Of a stretch of 64,000 nt of DNA, positions 1-8,953 are shown in pieces. The notes below the pieces were generated by a model. That model did not search any database. It saw only the letters and a list, made by a program, of their open reading frames with translations, and had not been told where the DNA came from. The position numbers and the translations under genes are program-made. The stretch spans positions 434,001 through 498,000 of the forward strand of contig NZ_JACIHE010000001.1 in the NCBI RefSeq assembly GCF_014198245.1, given 5' to 3'. This DNA comes from Bradyrhizobium sp. cir1 (GTDB lineage: Bacteria > Pseudomonadota > Alphaproteobacteria > Rhizobiales > Xanthobacteraceae). How positions within the stretch are numbered: position 1 is the stretch's first letter; every line of letters starts with the position of its first letter.

Positions 1-806
<806 letters not shown>

Positions 807-815
807 TGTTAATCC

Positions 816-1991
816 TCATTTTGCCCCCTGTGACGCAGACGACGACTTCCCGGCAGAGCCGTCGCGACTGCTATGATCGGCATGTTTCACCGATGTGGAA
901 TACATCGGCATCAGCACGCGGAAGGTGGTCTTGCGCGGTTGAGATTCGCATTCGATGATGCCCCCGTGATCGCCGACGATCTTGGCGACCAGAGCAAGAC
1001 CGAGGCCAGAGCCGGTCTGCTTGGTGGTCACGAAGGGATCGAACAGGTTGGGCAGAAGATCATCCGGCACGCCTGGTCCATTGTCCCTCACGCAGAATTC
1101 GAGCGGCAGGGATACCCGGGATTTTTGACCGGGGACTGACAGGCGCACGCCGGGGCGGAACGCGGTGGTGAGCTGGATCTCGGCGTCGGGCACGTCGATC
1201 AAGGCTTCGGCGGCGTTCTTCACCAGGTTGAGGAACACCTGGATCAGCTGATCCTGGTTCGCCAGCACCGGCGGCAGCGAAGGATCGTAATCCTCGATGA
1301 AGCGGATGTTGCGGGCAAATCCCGACTGCGCCAGCCGCTTCACGTGATCGAGCACCGAATGGATATTGACGGGGCCGCGCACCACGGGGCGCTCGTCGCC
1401 GAACACTTCCATGCGGTCGACCAGGGTCACGATGCGGTCGGCCTCGTCGCAGATCAGGCGCGTCAGCATACGGTCCTCGGACGAGGCCTGCTGCTCCAGC
1501 AGCTGCGCCGCGCCGCGAATGCCCGAAAGCGGATTCTTGATCTCATGCGCAAGCATTGCTGCTAGCGCTATCACCGAGCGCGCTGCGCTGCGATGGGTGA
1601 GCTGGCGATCCATCTTGTCGGCGATGGTGCGCTCCTGGAGCATCACGACGATATGGCCGGGCCGCTCGGTGAGCGGGGCCACGTGCAGATCGACCTGGCG
1701 GTCGCCGCCCATGCGCGGCGTGCCGAGATCGACCTTGTATTCATTGACCGGCGAATTCGAGGAGCGCACCTGGTCGATCAACGCCAGCAACGGGCTGCCG
1801 AACGGCACCAGCTCTTTCAGCGACTGCCGCTTCAGGAACTGCGTCGAGATCTCGAAAAAGGCTTCGGTTGCGATGTTGGCGGCGACGATCTTGCCGTCCG
1901 GCCCGATCAGGAGCACGGGATTGGGAAGCGCGTCCAGGATCGCATCGCTGTCGGACAGAACCGGCCGACGATGTTCAGCGGCTGAGCTCAT
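816..1991 (-). CDS. ntrB: Nitrogen regulation sensor histidine kinase NtrB
   Basis: NtrB is the cytoplasmic sensor kinase/phosphatase that controls NtrC in response to PII signalling. The 391-residue protein has a PAS domain at about 14-125 and the H-box [10 protein letters not shown] with phosphoacceptor H149. The ATPase follows, with an N-box ([10 protein letters not shown]), G1 (DNGPGVPDD) and G2 ([10 protein letters not shown]). No membrane segments are seen, as expected. The ATG at 1991 overlaps the dusB stop as ATGA, which indicates translational coupling; an in-frame ATG five codons upstream lies inside dusB and is less likely. Length and order match rhizobial ntrB. Confidence 0.97.
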   Translation of the reverse strand: MSSAAEHRRPVLSDSDAILDALPNPVLLIGPDGKIVAANIATEAFFEISTQFLKRQSLKELVPFGSPLLALIDQVRSSNSPVNEYKVDLGTPRMGGDRQVDLHVAPLTERPGHIVVMLQERTIADKMDRQLTHRSAARSVIALAAMLAHEIKNPLSGIRGAAQLLEQQASSEDRMLTRLICDEADRIVTLVDRMEVFGDERPVVRGPVNIHSVLDHVKRLAQSGFARNIRFIEDYDPSLPPVLANQDQLIQVFLNLVKNAAEALIDVPDAEIQLTTAFRPGVRLSVPGQKSRVSLPLEFCVRDNGPGVPDDLLPNLFDPFVTTKQTGSGLGLALVAKIVGDHGGIIECESQPRKTTFRVLMPMYSTSVKHADHSSRDGSAGKSSSASQGAK

Positions 1992-3064
1992 GCAGCAGCG
2001 CTCCATGCGAAGTCGTCGAAGGCATCTTGCAGTGAACTGTGAACGAGGCGCGGATCCTCGGATGTGAGGATCTTCCGGCGCCAGGATTTCAGCGTCTCGG
2101 CCGGCGCGCGGCTCACATCGGCCGCGACGTCGAGCGCCCAGCCGAGATGCTTGCGCGCATGCTTGAGACCGACGCGCAGCCCATAGAGCGCGCAGACGCC
2201 CTCATAAAGCGTGCGGACGTAATGGAGCTGCGTCTGAAGCGACGGCGCGGCTTCCGCCGCACCGCCCATGAGGCGACGGCCGATCTGGCCCGGCAGCCAG
2301 GGCTGGCCCTGCGCGCCGCGGCCGATCATCACGGCATCGGCGCCGGAGGCCTCGAGGGCCGCGAGCGCCGTCTCGTAAGAGGTGATGTCGCCATTGACGA
2401 TGAGCGGAATCGAGATCGCCTCCCGCACGGCGCGGATCGCATCCCAATCGGCCTCGCCCTTGTAGAACTGGCAGCGGGTGCGGCCGTGAACGGTGACGAG
2501 CTTGATGCCTGATGCTTCCGCGCGCCGCGCCAGTTCCGGTGCATTACGGCTGCGGTCGTCCCAGCCGAGCCGCATCTTCAGCGTCACCGGCACCTTCACT
2601 GCCGCGATCGTCGCATCGATCAGGCCGACGGCGTGGTCGAGATCGCGCATCAGGGCCGAGCCGGACTGGCCGCCCGTGACGTGGCGGGCCGGGCAGCCCA
2701 TGTTGATATCGATGATGTCGGCGCCCTCGGCTTCCGCGATCCGGGCGCCTTCGGCCATCCAGTGCGCCTCGCAGCCGGCAAGCTGCACCACATGCGGGCC
2801 GATTCCCGTGGCTTCGCAGCGCAACCGCGACATCCGATGGCCGTTGGCAAGCTCATCGCTCGCGGTCATCTCGGACACGACCAGACCGGCCCCGAGTTCG
2901 GCCGCCAGCCGCCGAACGGGCAAGTCAGTCACCCCCGACATCGGCGCCAGGAAGACCGGGGTGGCGACTTCAATATCGCCTATTTTCAACGGCTTAGAGC
3001 CGGATGCTGCCGTGCCGGTCACAGGGGTCTCGTCAACTAGGCAGCGCCTCATCGCGCTGGCCAT
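1988..3064 (-). CDS. dusB: tRNA-dihydrouridine synthase DusB (NifR3)
   Basis: This is an FMN-dependent enzyme that reduces specific uridines of tRNA to dihydrouridine. It is historically called NifR3 or ORF1 because it precedes ntrBC in rhizobia and Rhodobacter. The FMN-binding start of the TIM barrel ([10 protein letters not shown], about 38-47) and the catalytic cysteine region [12 protein letters not shown] (C124) are visible, and the length of 358 residues fits. The first 25 residues are poorly conserved-looking. The candidate promoter and NtrC site end within 12 bases of this ATG, so the true start may be a few codons downstream, for example the GTG before residue 16. It is first in the operon with ntrB and ntrC. 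Confidence 0.94.
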   Translation of the reverse strand: MASAMRRCLVDETPVTGTAASGSKPLKIGDIEVATPVFLAPMSGVTDLPVRRLAAELGAGLVVSEMTASDELANGHRMSRLRCEATGIGPHVVQLAGCEAHWMAEGARIAEAEGADIIDINMGCPARHVTGGQSGSALMRDLDHAVGLIDATIAAVKVPVTLKMRLGWDDRSRNAPELARRAEASGIKLVTVHGRTRCQFYKGEADWDAIRAVREAISIPLIVNGDITSYETALAALEASGADAVMIGRGAQGQPWLPGQIGRRLMGGAAEAAPSLQTQLHYVRTLYEGVCALYGLRVGLKHARKHLGWALDVAADVSRAPAETLKSWRRKILTSEDPRLVHSSLQDAFDDFAWSAAA

Positions 3065-3075
3065 GATCTATCTTG

Positions 3076-3092
3076 CGCACAATTCTTGTGCA
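3076..3092 (-). promoter_or_regulatory. Candidate NtrC-binding site in front of dusB-ntrBC
   Basis: The sequence CGCAC-N7-GTGCA (plus strand) has the spacing of the NtrC consensus TGCAC-N7-GTGCA with one mismatch. It contains a perfect 6+3+6 inverted repeat at 3077-3091. On the minus strand a TTGACT hexamer directly precedes it, so a bound protein would cover the promoter. NtrC autorepression of this operon is known in rhizobia; its occurrence here is inferred from the site. Confidence 0.45.
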
Positions 3093-3172
3093 GTCAAGCG
3101 TCATGCCTACAGTTTAGACAATTCTGCAGATCTTTCAAGTGCAGTGCAGCAAAATGCTGTTTCCCACAATGC

Positions 3173-3190
3173 GGGGAAACCCCTTTTTTT
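3173..3190 (+). terminator. Short GC hairpin followed by seven T residues
   Basis: A GGGG-AAA-CCCC stem-loop is followed at once by TTTTTTT, in the orientation of ispDF and 75 bases before its ATG. The stem has only four pairs. It could be a weak attenuator in the ispDF leader, or chance. Confidence 0.25.
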
Positions 3191-3264
3191 GCGGGCCTGC
3201 CGTGCTAGAGGCATGCCGGCAATCATCCCCTGCTCTTTCATCAGCAACTGAGTATTTGAGTCCT

Positions 3265-4446
3265 ATGGCGAAATCACAACGCACCGCTGTCGTCCTCGTG
3301 GCGGCCGGACGCGGCCTGCGCGCCGGCGCCGGCGGGCCGAAGCAATATCGCGAGATCGGCGGCGTGCCTGTGATCTATCGCGCCATGGAAGCCTTCAGCC
3401 GCCACGCTGGCGTGTTTGCGGTCCAGCCGGTGGTAAACCCCGACGACAGCGCCATCTTCACGGCAGCGGTCGCAGGGCTCAGTCACGAGCCGCCGGCCAA
3501 TGGCGGCGCCACCCGTCAGGCCTCGGTGCTCGCCGGTCTCGAAGCGCTGGCGAAGCACAAGCCGGACATCGTGCTGATCCACGACGCCGCGCGTCCGTTC
3601 GTGTCCGAAGGCGTGATCTCGCGCGCGATCGAGGCGGCGAGCCGCACCGGCGCTGCGATCCCCACCGTTGCCGTCACCGATACCATCAAGGTCACCGGCG
3701 AGAGCGGCAATGTCGAGGACACGCCGGACCGGTCGCGCCTTAGAATCGCGCAGACGCCGCAATCCTTTCGTTTCGACGTCATCCTCGAGGCGCATCGTCG
3801 CGCCGCGAAGGATGGGCGCTCTGATTTCACCGACGATGCCGCGATTGCCGAATGGGCGGGATTGACGGTTGCAACCTTTGAAGGCGATGTTGCCAATATG
3901 AAGCTCACCACCCCCGAGGATTTCGTGCGCGAGGAAGCGCGCCTGGCTGCCCAGCTCGGCGACATCAGGACCGGCACCGGTTACGACGTGCATGCCTTCG
4001 GCGAAGGCGACCATGTCATGATCTGCGGCGTGCGCGTACCTCACACCAAGGGTTTTCTGGCGCATTCCGACGGCGATGTCGGCCTGCATGCGCTGGTCGA
4101 TGCCATCCTCGGCGCGCTCGCCGACGGCGACATCGGCTCGCACTTCCCGCCGAGCGACGCCAAGTGGAAGGGCGCCTCGTCCGACCAGTTCCTGAAATAC
4201 GCCATCGAGCGCGTCGCCCAGCGCGGCGGCCGCGTCGCCAATCTCGAGGTGACGCTGATCTGCGAGCGACCGAAGATCGGTCCCTTGCGCGACGCCATGC
4301 GCGCGCGCATCGCCGAAATCTCCGGCGTCGACATCTCCCGCGTCGCGGTGAAAGCGACCACCAGCGAGCGGCTCGGCTTCACCGGCCGCGAGGAAGGCAT
4401 CGCGGCCACCGCGAGCGCCACCATCCGTCTTCCCTGGGGCGTCTAG
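3265..4446 (+). CDS. ispDF: Bifunctional IspD/IspF (MEP cytidylyltransferase / MEcPP synthase)
   Basis: This fused enzyme carries out two non-consecutive steps of the methylerythritol phosphate route to isoprenoids: CDP-activation of MEP, and cyclisation to 2-C-methylerythritol 2,4-cyclodiphosphate. The IspD part (about 1-230) has the nucleotide loop AAGRGLRAG near residue 12 and DAARPFV. The IspF part (about 233-393) begins [10 protein letters not shown], with metal-binding residues in that motif and in [11 protein letters not shown], and ends with the conserved [10 protein letters not shown]. The fusion is typical of alphaproteobacteria. The ATG at 3265 (MAKSQ) is chosen because the open frame upstream to 3139 lacks recognisable IspD sequence. 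cinA follows three bases after the stop. Confidence 0.96.
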   Translation: MAKSQRTAVVLVAAGRGLRAGAGGPKQYREIGGVPVIYRAMEAFSRHAGVFAVQPVVNPDDSAIFTAAVAGLSHEPPANGGATRQASVLAGLEALAKHKPDIVLIHDAARPFVSEGVISRAIEAASRTGAAIPTVAVTDTIKVTGESGNVEDTPDRSRLRIAQTPQSFRFDVILEAHRRAAKDGRSDFTDDAAIAEWAGLTVATFEGDVANMKLTTPEDFVREEARLAAQLGDIRTGTGYDVHAFGEGDHVMICGVRVPHTKGFLAHSDGDVGLHALVDAILGALADGDIGSHFPPSDAKWKGASSDQFLKYAIERVAQRGGRVANLEVTLICERPKIGPLRDAMRARIAEISGVDISRVAVKATTSERLGFTGREEGIAATASATIRLPWGV

Positions 4447-4449
4447 GCC

Positions 4450-5058
4450 ATGGGCGGCAGCGACGCACGCGCCCTCTCCCGCTCGCTGCTGGATTTGTGC
4501 CGGATGCGCAAGCTGACGATCGCGACCGCGGAGTCCTGCACCGGCGGCCTCGTTGCCGGCGCGCTGACCGACATCCCCGGCTCGTCTGACGTCATTGACC
4601 GCGGCTTCGTCACCTATTCCAACGACGCCAAGCGCGCGATGCTTGGCGTCGAAACGGGCACGCTGACGAATTTCGGCGCCGTCAGCAAGGAGACCGCGAC
4701 CGCGATGGCGATCGGCGCGCTGGAGCGTGCCGATGTCGATCTCGCCGTCGCCATCACCGGCATCGCCGGCCCCGGCGGCGCCACGCCCGGCAAGCCGGTC
4801 GGCCTGGTGCACTTTGCTGCCGCCGCGCGCGACGGCCGCATCATCCACCGCGAGCACCGCTTTGGCGCGATCGGCCGCAGCGCGGTGCGGGCCCGCTCGG
4901 TGGTCGAGGCGCTGCGCATGCTGATGGACCTCGCCCGCGGCCCGCAAGTCGCGGCCAAGCCGCAACGCACCGCCGCCAGCCGTCTGCGCCCGCGCGTGAC
5001 CCGCTCGCCGCGCCGGCATGCGGTGAAGCGCCGGCCGCCGCGCTCGCCAAGAGGATGA
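4450..5058 (+). CDS. cinA: CinA C-terminal domain protein, nicotinamide-nucleotide amidase PncC
   Basis: PncC-type CinA deamidates nicotinamide mononucleotide to nicotinate mononucleotide in NAD salvage. The 202-residue protein is the C-terminal CinA domain alone, without the N-terminal molybdopterin-binding-like COG1058 domain. The motif TAESCTGGL (26-34) and the loop ITGIAGPGGATPGKPVG are diagnostic. After about residue 165 a basic tail rich in R, P and A is lineage-specific. The ATG is three bases downstream of the ispDF stop, so the two are presumably co-transcribed. It is convergent with the mscS gene, with six bases between the stops. Confidence 0.92.
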   Translation: MGGSDARALSRSLLDLCRMRKLTIATAESCTGGLVAGALTDIPGSSDVIDRGFVTYSNDAKRAMLGVETGTLTNFGAVSKETATAMAIGALERADVDLAVAITGIAGPGGATPGKPVGLVHFAAAARDGRIIHREHRFGAIGRSAVRARSVVEALRMLMDLARGPQVAAKPQRTAASRLRPRVTRSPRRHAVKRRPPRSPRG

Positions 5059-5064
5059 AGCGCT

Positions 5065-5844
5065 TCACGCCGCCATCAGCAACGCGCTCGCGTGGTCGAG
5101 CACGCACTGCTTGACCGCATCGGCCTCCGACGGTTTCGCTTTCGCGCTGACCGTCAATTCCAGGATCGGTGCCGCGGGATTAGCGACATCGAGGACCTTG
5201 GTGACGGAGACGGCAGGCTGCGCCTGAACGTCGATGCGGGAGTCGTTGCGCAATTCCTTCAGGATGCGATCGGCCAGCGTATTGGCCGCGCCGGCCGGGA
5301 CCGGAAACGCCACCTTGACCTCGCCCGTGCCGGGATAGGCGCTGTGATTGACGATCGCTGCGCCCCACACCTGTCCGTTTGGCAACAGGATCTGCGTGTT
5401 GTCGGGCGCGACCAGCTCGGTCATGAACAGCGACAGCGACCTCACCTTGCCCGCCCTGCCGGCGACCTCGACGTCGTCGCCGATGTGAAACGGCCGGAAC
5501 AGCAGCAGCATCACGCCAGCGGCGAGATTGGAAAGCGTGCCCTGGAGAGCGAGGCCGATCGCGAGTGACGTCGCGCCCAGCACGGCGACCAGGCTCGCGG
5601 TCTGGATGCCGAACAGCTGCAGCACGGCGATGCCGACCACCGCGAGCACGCCATAGCGTGCGAGGCTGCCGACGAACAAGGTCACCAGCGGATCGACCCG
5701 GTGCGTGACACCGAGCACGCGCGTCGCGAAACGCTGCATGGCGCCGGACAGATACCAGCCGATGGCGAGGAGCAGGATCGCGTAGATCGCATTGAGCCCA
5801 TACAGGACGAGCGACGCTTTCAGCGTGTCGAAATTGACGGTCAT
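5065..5844 (-). CDS. Small-conductance mechanosensitive channel, MscS family
   Basis: This 259-residue inner-membrane protein has three predicted transmembrane helices in the first 110 residues. The pore-lining helix is Gly/Ala-rich (GATSLAIGLALQGTLSNLAAG) and is followed by the cytoplasmic beta domain (FRPFHIGDDVEVAGRAGKV). This is the minimal MscS architecture, which releases osmolytes on hypo-osmotic shock. The ATG at 5844 (MTVNFD) is chosen because the longer frame to 5943 adds a hydrophilic stretch that does not fit the family. It stands alone on the minus strand. Confidence 0.93.
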   Translation of the reverse strand: MTVNFDTLKASLVLYGLNAIYAILLLAIGWYLSGAMQRFATRVLGVTHRVDPLVTLFVGSLARYGVLAVVGIAVLQLFGIQTASLVAVLGATSLAIGLALQGTLSNLAAGVMLLLFRPFHIGDDVEVAGRAGKVRSLSLFMTELVAPDNTQILLPNGQVWGAAIVNHSAYPGTGEVKVAFPVPAGAANTLADRILKELRNDSRIDVQAQPAVSVTKVLDVANPAAPILELTVSAKAKPSEADAVKQCVLDHASALLMAA

Positions 5845-6009
5845 GGCGGCTCTACCGGGACAATCGGTTGAGAACTCGGTGTCGCGGAAAATGATCCCTT
5901 CCGGCGCCTTGTCAATCGTCAAGCGCCTGCCGCTGGACCGCATAGGTGAGAGCGGCGTGAAACCCGGGCATTGGCCCGCGGGAATACCGCGTTCAGCCTC
6001 GGCGGCCTG

Positions 6010-6189
6010 TCATTGCGCCGTTCGCTCGATCCGATAGATGACGGGAAGCTTTTGCTCGATCGCCTTGGCGAGCACCGTCCCCGTGGTCCGTCCGAGCTCT
6101 TTCGCGATCGTCGTGATCGGCTTGGTGCCTGCGAGCTTCCTGAGCCGGTTGAGGTCGTCCTCGCTCCACGATTGCTTCCAGCGCGCCAT
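6010..6189 (-). CDS. Small DNA-binding-like protein (59 aa)
   Basis: A 59-codon frame begins MARWKQSW and ends in TGA at 6010. It has the pattern of a Myb/SANT or resolvase-type helix-turn-helix: a WSEDDLNRLRKLA helix, then KPITTIAKELGRT (helix-turn-helix core) and TTGTVLAKAIEQ as recognition helix. It is basic and has no Cys. A GGGA/GGAG stretch lies within 12 bases of the ATG. Such short proteins are common in Bradyrhizobium and usually annotated hypothetical. The target is unknown; the HTH call rests on the residue pattern only. Confidence 0.7.
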   Translation of the reverse strand: MARWKQSWSEDDLNRLRKLAGTKPITTIAKELGRTTGTVLAKAIEQKLPVIYRIERTAQ

Positions 6190-6692
6190 GTCTCCAGTCC
6201 CAGTCCACGAGCCCCGCGCCCGATTCGGATTTTAGTTGAGTATCGTATAAAATACATCCCGTGCAGGTGCACCGCTCGCGGCAAGGGGTGTTCCATCACG
6301 GTTCCGCGTTTTGGCACAAACTGCACTTGTCACCTTCGACTGCGCGATGTCTGAATTTCTGATTGCGCGCCAGCCTGCAGGTGTCGCCCCGTCCCTACAA
6401 GCCCTTGCGCTGCCCGTCGGCCAAAACACCCAGCCAGCGGGTCAACGCCCGCGCGCGAAGATATTCCACTTTACCGAACTTCGGCTTTCGCGTATTCGTG
6501 CATCACCTCATCCCGGTCAGAGGGGCGTATCGCGATCGTCACGAACGCGGGGTGAGCGGCGGTGGATTGAGCCACACTGTCATTGCGAGCGCAGCGAAGC
6601 AATCCAGAGTCTCTCCGCAGAGAAATTCTGGATTGCTTCGTCGCAAGAGCTCCCCGCATTGACGGTGGAGAGAGCGTGCCCGCTCGCGGCGG
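6190..6692. other. Intergenic region, about 500 bp
   Basis: The gap between the 59-aa gene and the START-domain gene holds one long palindromic element (6579-6664). The rest shows no convincing frame. The short open frames on both strands here are GC-driven and lack codon bias or ribosome sites. Confidence 0.6.
6579..6664. repeat. Palindromic intergenic element, family A (copy 1)
   Basis: This is an imperfect inverted repeat with arms centred on GCGAAGCAATCCAGA and its complement, ending in TCATTGCG on one side and an eroded GCATTGACG on the other. The centre is TCTCCGCAGAGAAA. It shares arms and centre with the copy at 20457-20539. It can form a long hairpin and sits between two minus-strand genes. 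Confidence 0.8.
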
Positions 6693-7163
6693 TTACGTCG
6701 ACGCCAGCTTTGGCCGCCCGTAGATCGCATCCGCCCGCTTCTCGAACGCGGTCGAGAACCGCGCGAAGGCGGCGTCGAACATCGAGCCCATCAGCATCGC
6801 CAGCATGCGGCTCTTGAACTCGTAGGCGAGGAAGAAACCGACGTCGCAGACGCCCTCACCTTTGGGCTCGAACGTCCAACGGTTTTCCAGATTCCTGAAC
6901 GGTCCTTGCAGATATTCGACCAGGATCTTCAGATTGGCGCGGTCGAGCGTCACGCGGCTGGTGAAGGATTCCTTGACCAGCTTGAACGACACCGTCATGT
7001 CGGCGACCAGCACCTCGGTGCCGTCGGGCTTCGCCATGCGCTGCCGGACCTTGAGCGCGCTGCACAGCGGCACGAATTCCGGGTAGCGCTCGACATCGGC
7101 GACCAGATCAAACATCTCGGACGCGCTGTGGTTGACACGGTGCTTGCTCGAAACTCGATGCAT
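6693..7163 (-). CDS. Coq10/RatA-type START-domain (polyketide cyclase-like) protein
   Basis: This 156-residue START/SRPBCC protein has the order typical of the Coq10/RatA family: an N-terminal strand (HRVSSKHRVNHSA), the FDLVADVERYPEFVPLC helix, and a C-terminal long helix (MLAMLMGSMFDAAFARFSTAFEKRAD). In mitochondria and alphaproteobacteria the Coq10 type binds ubiquinone and aids its delivery to respiratory complexes. RatA in E. coli has a disputed ribosome-associated role. It lies six bases downstream of lipA, a pairing common in alphaproteobacteria that supports a respiratory cofactor link. Confidence 0.88.
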   Translation of the reverse strand: MHRVSSKHRVNHSASEMFDLVADVERYPEFVPLCSALKVRQRMAKPDGTEVLVADMTVSFKLVKESFTSRVTLDRANLKILVEYLQGPFRNLENRWTFEPKGEGVCDVGFFLAYEFKSRMLAMLMGSMFDAAFARFSTAFEKRADAIYGRPKLAST

Positions 7164-7169
7164 GGTACG

Positions 7170-8126
7170 TCAGCGGGCGTGAGCTGCCCGCGCAGCCTTC
7201 AGTCTCGCGAAATCCTCGCCGGCATGATGCGACGAGCGGGTGAGCGGGCTTGCCGACACCATCAGGAAGCCCTTGGTGTAGGCGATCTTTTCGTAGGACG
7301 AGAACTCGTCCGGCGGCACGTAGCGCATCACCGCGTGATGCTTGCGGGTCGGCTGCAGATATTGCCCGATGGTCAGGAAGTCGACCTCGGCCGAGCGCAG
7401 ATCGTCCATCACCTGCTGCACCTCATGGCGCTCCTCGCCAAGGCCGACCATGATGCCGGACTTGGTGAAGATGGTGGGATCGAGCTCCTTGACCCGCTGC
7501 AACAGCCGGATCGAATGGAAGTAGCGCGCGCCCGGCCGCACCGTGAGATAGCGCGACGGCACGGTCTCGAGATTGTGGTTGAAGACGTCGGGCTTTGCAG
7601 CGACCACGACCTCCAGCGCGCCTTCCTTGCGCAGGAAGTCGGGTGTCAGGATCTCGATCGTGGTCGAGGGACACGCGGCGCGGATCGCGCCGATGGTCTG
7701 GGCGAAATGCTCGGCGCCGCCGTCAGCGAGATCGTCGCGATCGACGGAGGTGATGACGACGTGGGCGAGGCCGAGCTTGGCCACGGCCTCGGCGACGTTC
7801 TGCGGCTCGGCGGCATCCAGCGCGTTGGGCAGCCCCGTCTTGACGTTGCAGAAGGCGCAGGCCCGGGTGCAGGTGTCACCCATGATCATGAAGGTCGCGT
7901 GCTTCTTGTCCCAGCACTCGCCGATATTCGGGCAGCCCGCCTCCTCGCACACCGTGTGCAGGCCGTTGGCGCGCACGATGTTGCGGGTGTCGGCATAGCC
8001 GCGGGTATTGGGCGCGCGCACGCGGATCCAGTCCGGCTTCGGCGGCGAAGCGGAATCAGGGCGATTCACCTTTTCAGGGTGGCGCGGGCGCAGCGGGTTC
8101 GAGATGGTATCGACAATAACGACCAT
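7170..8126 (-). CDS. lipA: Lipoyl synthase LipA
   Basis: LipA is a radical-SAM enzyme that inserts two sulfurs into protein-bound octanoyl groups to form lipoate for 2-oxoacid dehydrogenases and the glycine cleavage system. The 318-residue protein has both iron-sulfur cluster motifs: the auxiliary cluster [12 protein letters not shown] (C60, C65, C71) and the radical-[11 protein letters not shown] (C86, C90, C93). Domain order and length match the family. It leads a two-gene unit with the Coq10-type gene. Confidence 0.97.
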   Translation of the reverse strand: MVVIVDTISNPLRPRHPEKVNRPDSASPPKPDWIRVRAPNTRGYADTRNIVRANGLHTVCEEAGCPNIGECWDKKHATFMIMGDTCTRACAFCNVKTGLPNALDAAEPQNVAEAVAKLGLAHVVITSVDRDDLADGGAEHFAQTIGAIRAACPSTTIEILTPDFLRKEGALEVVVAAKPDVFNHNLETVPSRYLTVRPGARYFHSIRLLQRVKELDPTIFTKSGIMVGLGEERHEVQQVMDDLRSAEVDFLTIGQYLQPTRKHHAVMRYVPPDEFSSYEKIAYTKGFLMVSASPLTRSSHHAGEDFARLKAARAAHAR

Positions 8127-8256
8127 GGGGTATCCGGTCTGTTCAGGTCCTACCTAGTCGGTCTGGCCCGGCATCGCAACCCGGCTCGCACCACTTCAGG
8201 GAACATGGCAGATATGGGCAATATCCTGCTCTGTTCTCAGGCGATTCTCACCTCGA

Positions 8257-8859
8257 ATGGCTCCAGTCTCGAAACCTTCCACACCACGGCTAGGCAAGGC
8301 CCTGAAGCGTGCCTTCTTCGCGCGCAACGTGCGCGAGGTCGCACACGACCTGATCGGTGCGACCATGCTGGTCGACGGCGTCGGCGGGATCATCGTCGAG
8401 GTCGAGGCCTATCATCATACCGAGCCGGCGGCGCACTCCTACAATGGCCCGACGCCGCGGAACCAGGTGATGTTCGGCCCGCCCGGCTATGCCTATGTCT
8501 ATCGCTCCTACGGCATCCACTGGTGCGTGAACTTTGTCTGCGAGGAGGAAGGCTCGGCCAGCGCCGTGCTGATCCGCGCGCTGGAGCCGACGCATGGCCT
8601 GGCTGCGATGCGCCGCCGCCGCCATATCCAGGATCTGCACGCGCTGTGCTCGGGCCCGGGCAAGCTGACGGAGGCGCTCGGCATCACCATCGCGCACAAC
8701 ACGCTGCCGCTCGACCGGCCACCGATCGCGCTGCACGCGCGGACGGAGGATTTGGAGGTCGCGACCGGCATCCGGATCGGTATCACCAAGGCCGTCGAGC
8801 TGCCCTGGCGCTATGGCGTCAGGGGCTCGAAATTTTTGAGCAAGCCGTTTCCTCGCTGA
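8257..8859 (+). CDS. DNA-3-methyladenine glycosylase (AAG/MPG family)
   Basis: This enzyme removes alkylated purines such as 3-methyladenine and hypoxanthine from DNA by base excision. The 200-residue protein has the catalytic VEVEAY motif (E50, intercalating-type Tyr 52), [23 protein letters not shown] and a [11 protein letters not shown] block, all typical of the mammalian-like AAG family. It is transcribed alone on the plus strand and is convergent with valS. A palindromic element separates the two stops. Confidence 0.94.
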   Translation: MAPVSKPSTPRLGKALKRAFFARNVREVAHDLIGATMLVDGVGGIIVEVEAYHHTEPAAHSYNGPTPRNQVMFGPPGYAYVYRSYGIHWCVNFVCEEEGSASAVLIRALEPTHGLAAMRRRRHIQDLHALCSGPGKLTEALGITIAHNTLPLDRPPIALHARTEDLEVATGIRIGITKAVELPWRYGVRGSKFLSKPFPR

Positions 8860-8861
8860 TG

Positions 8862-8946
8862 GTCATTCCGGGGCGATGCGCAGCATCGAACTACGGTGCG
8901 CAATTGCGCACCTGAGGTCTGGTCCTACGGACCATCCCGGAATGAC
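8862..8946. repeat. Palindromic intergenic element, family B (copy 1)
   Basis: The ends GTCATTCCGGG and CCCGGAATGAC are exact inverse complements. The interior contains further nested inverted pairs, such as GGTCTGGTCCTACGGACC and TGCGCAATTGCGCA. It sits between convergent genes and could also act as a bidirectional terminator. Relatives lie at 23599-23708 and 61676-61778. Confidence 0.85.
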
Positions 8947-8953
8947 AGCGAGG

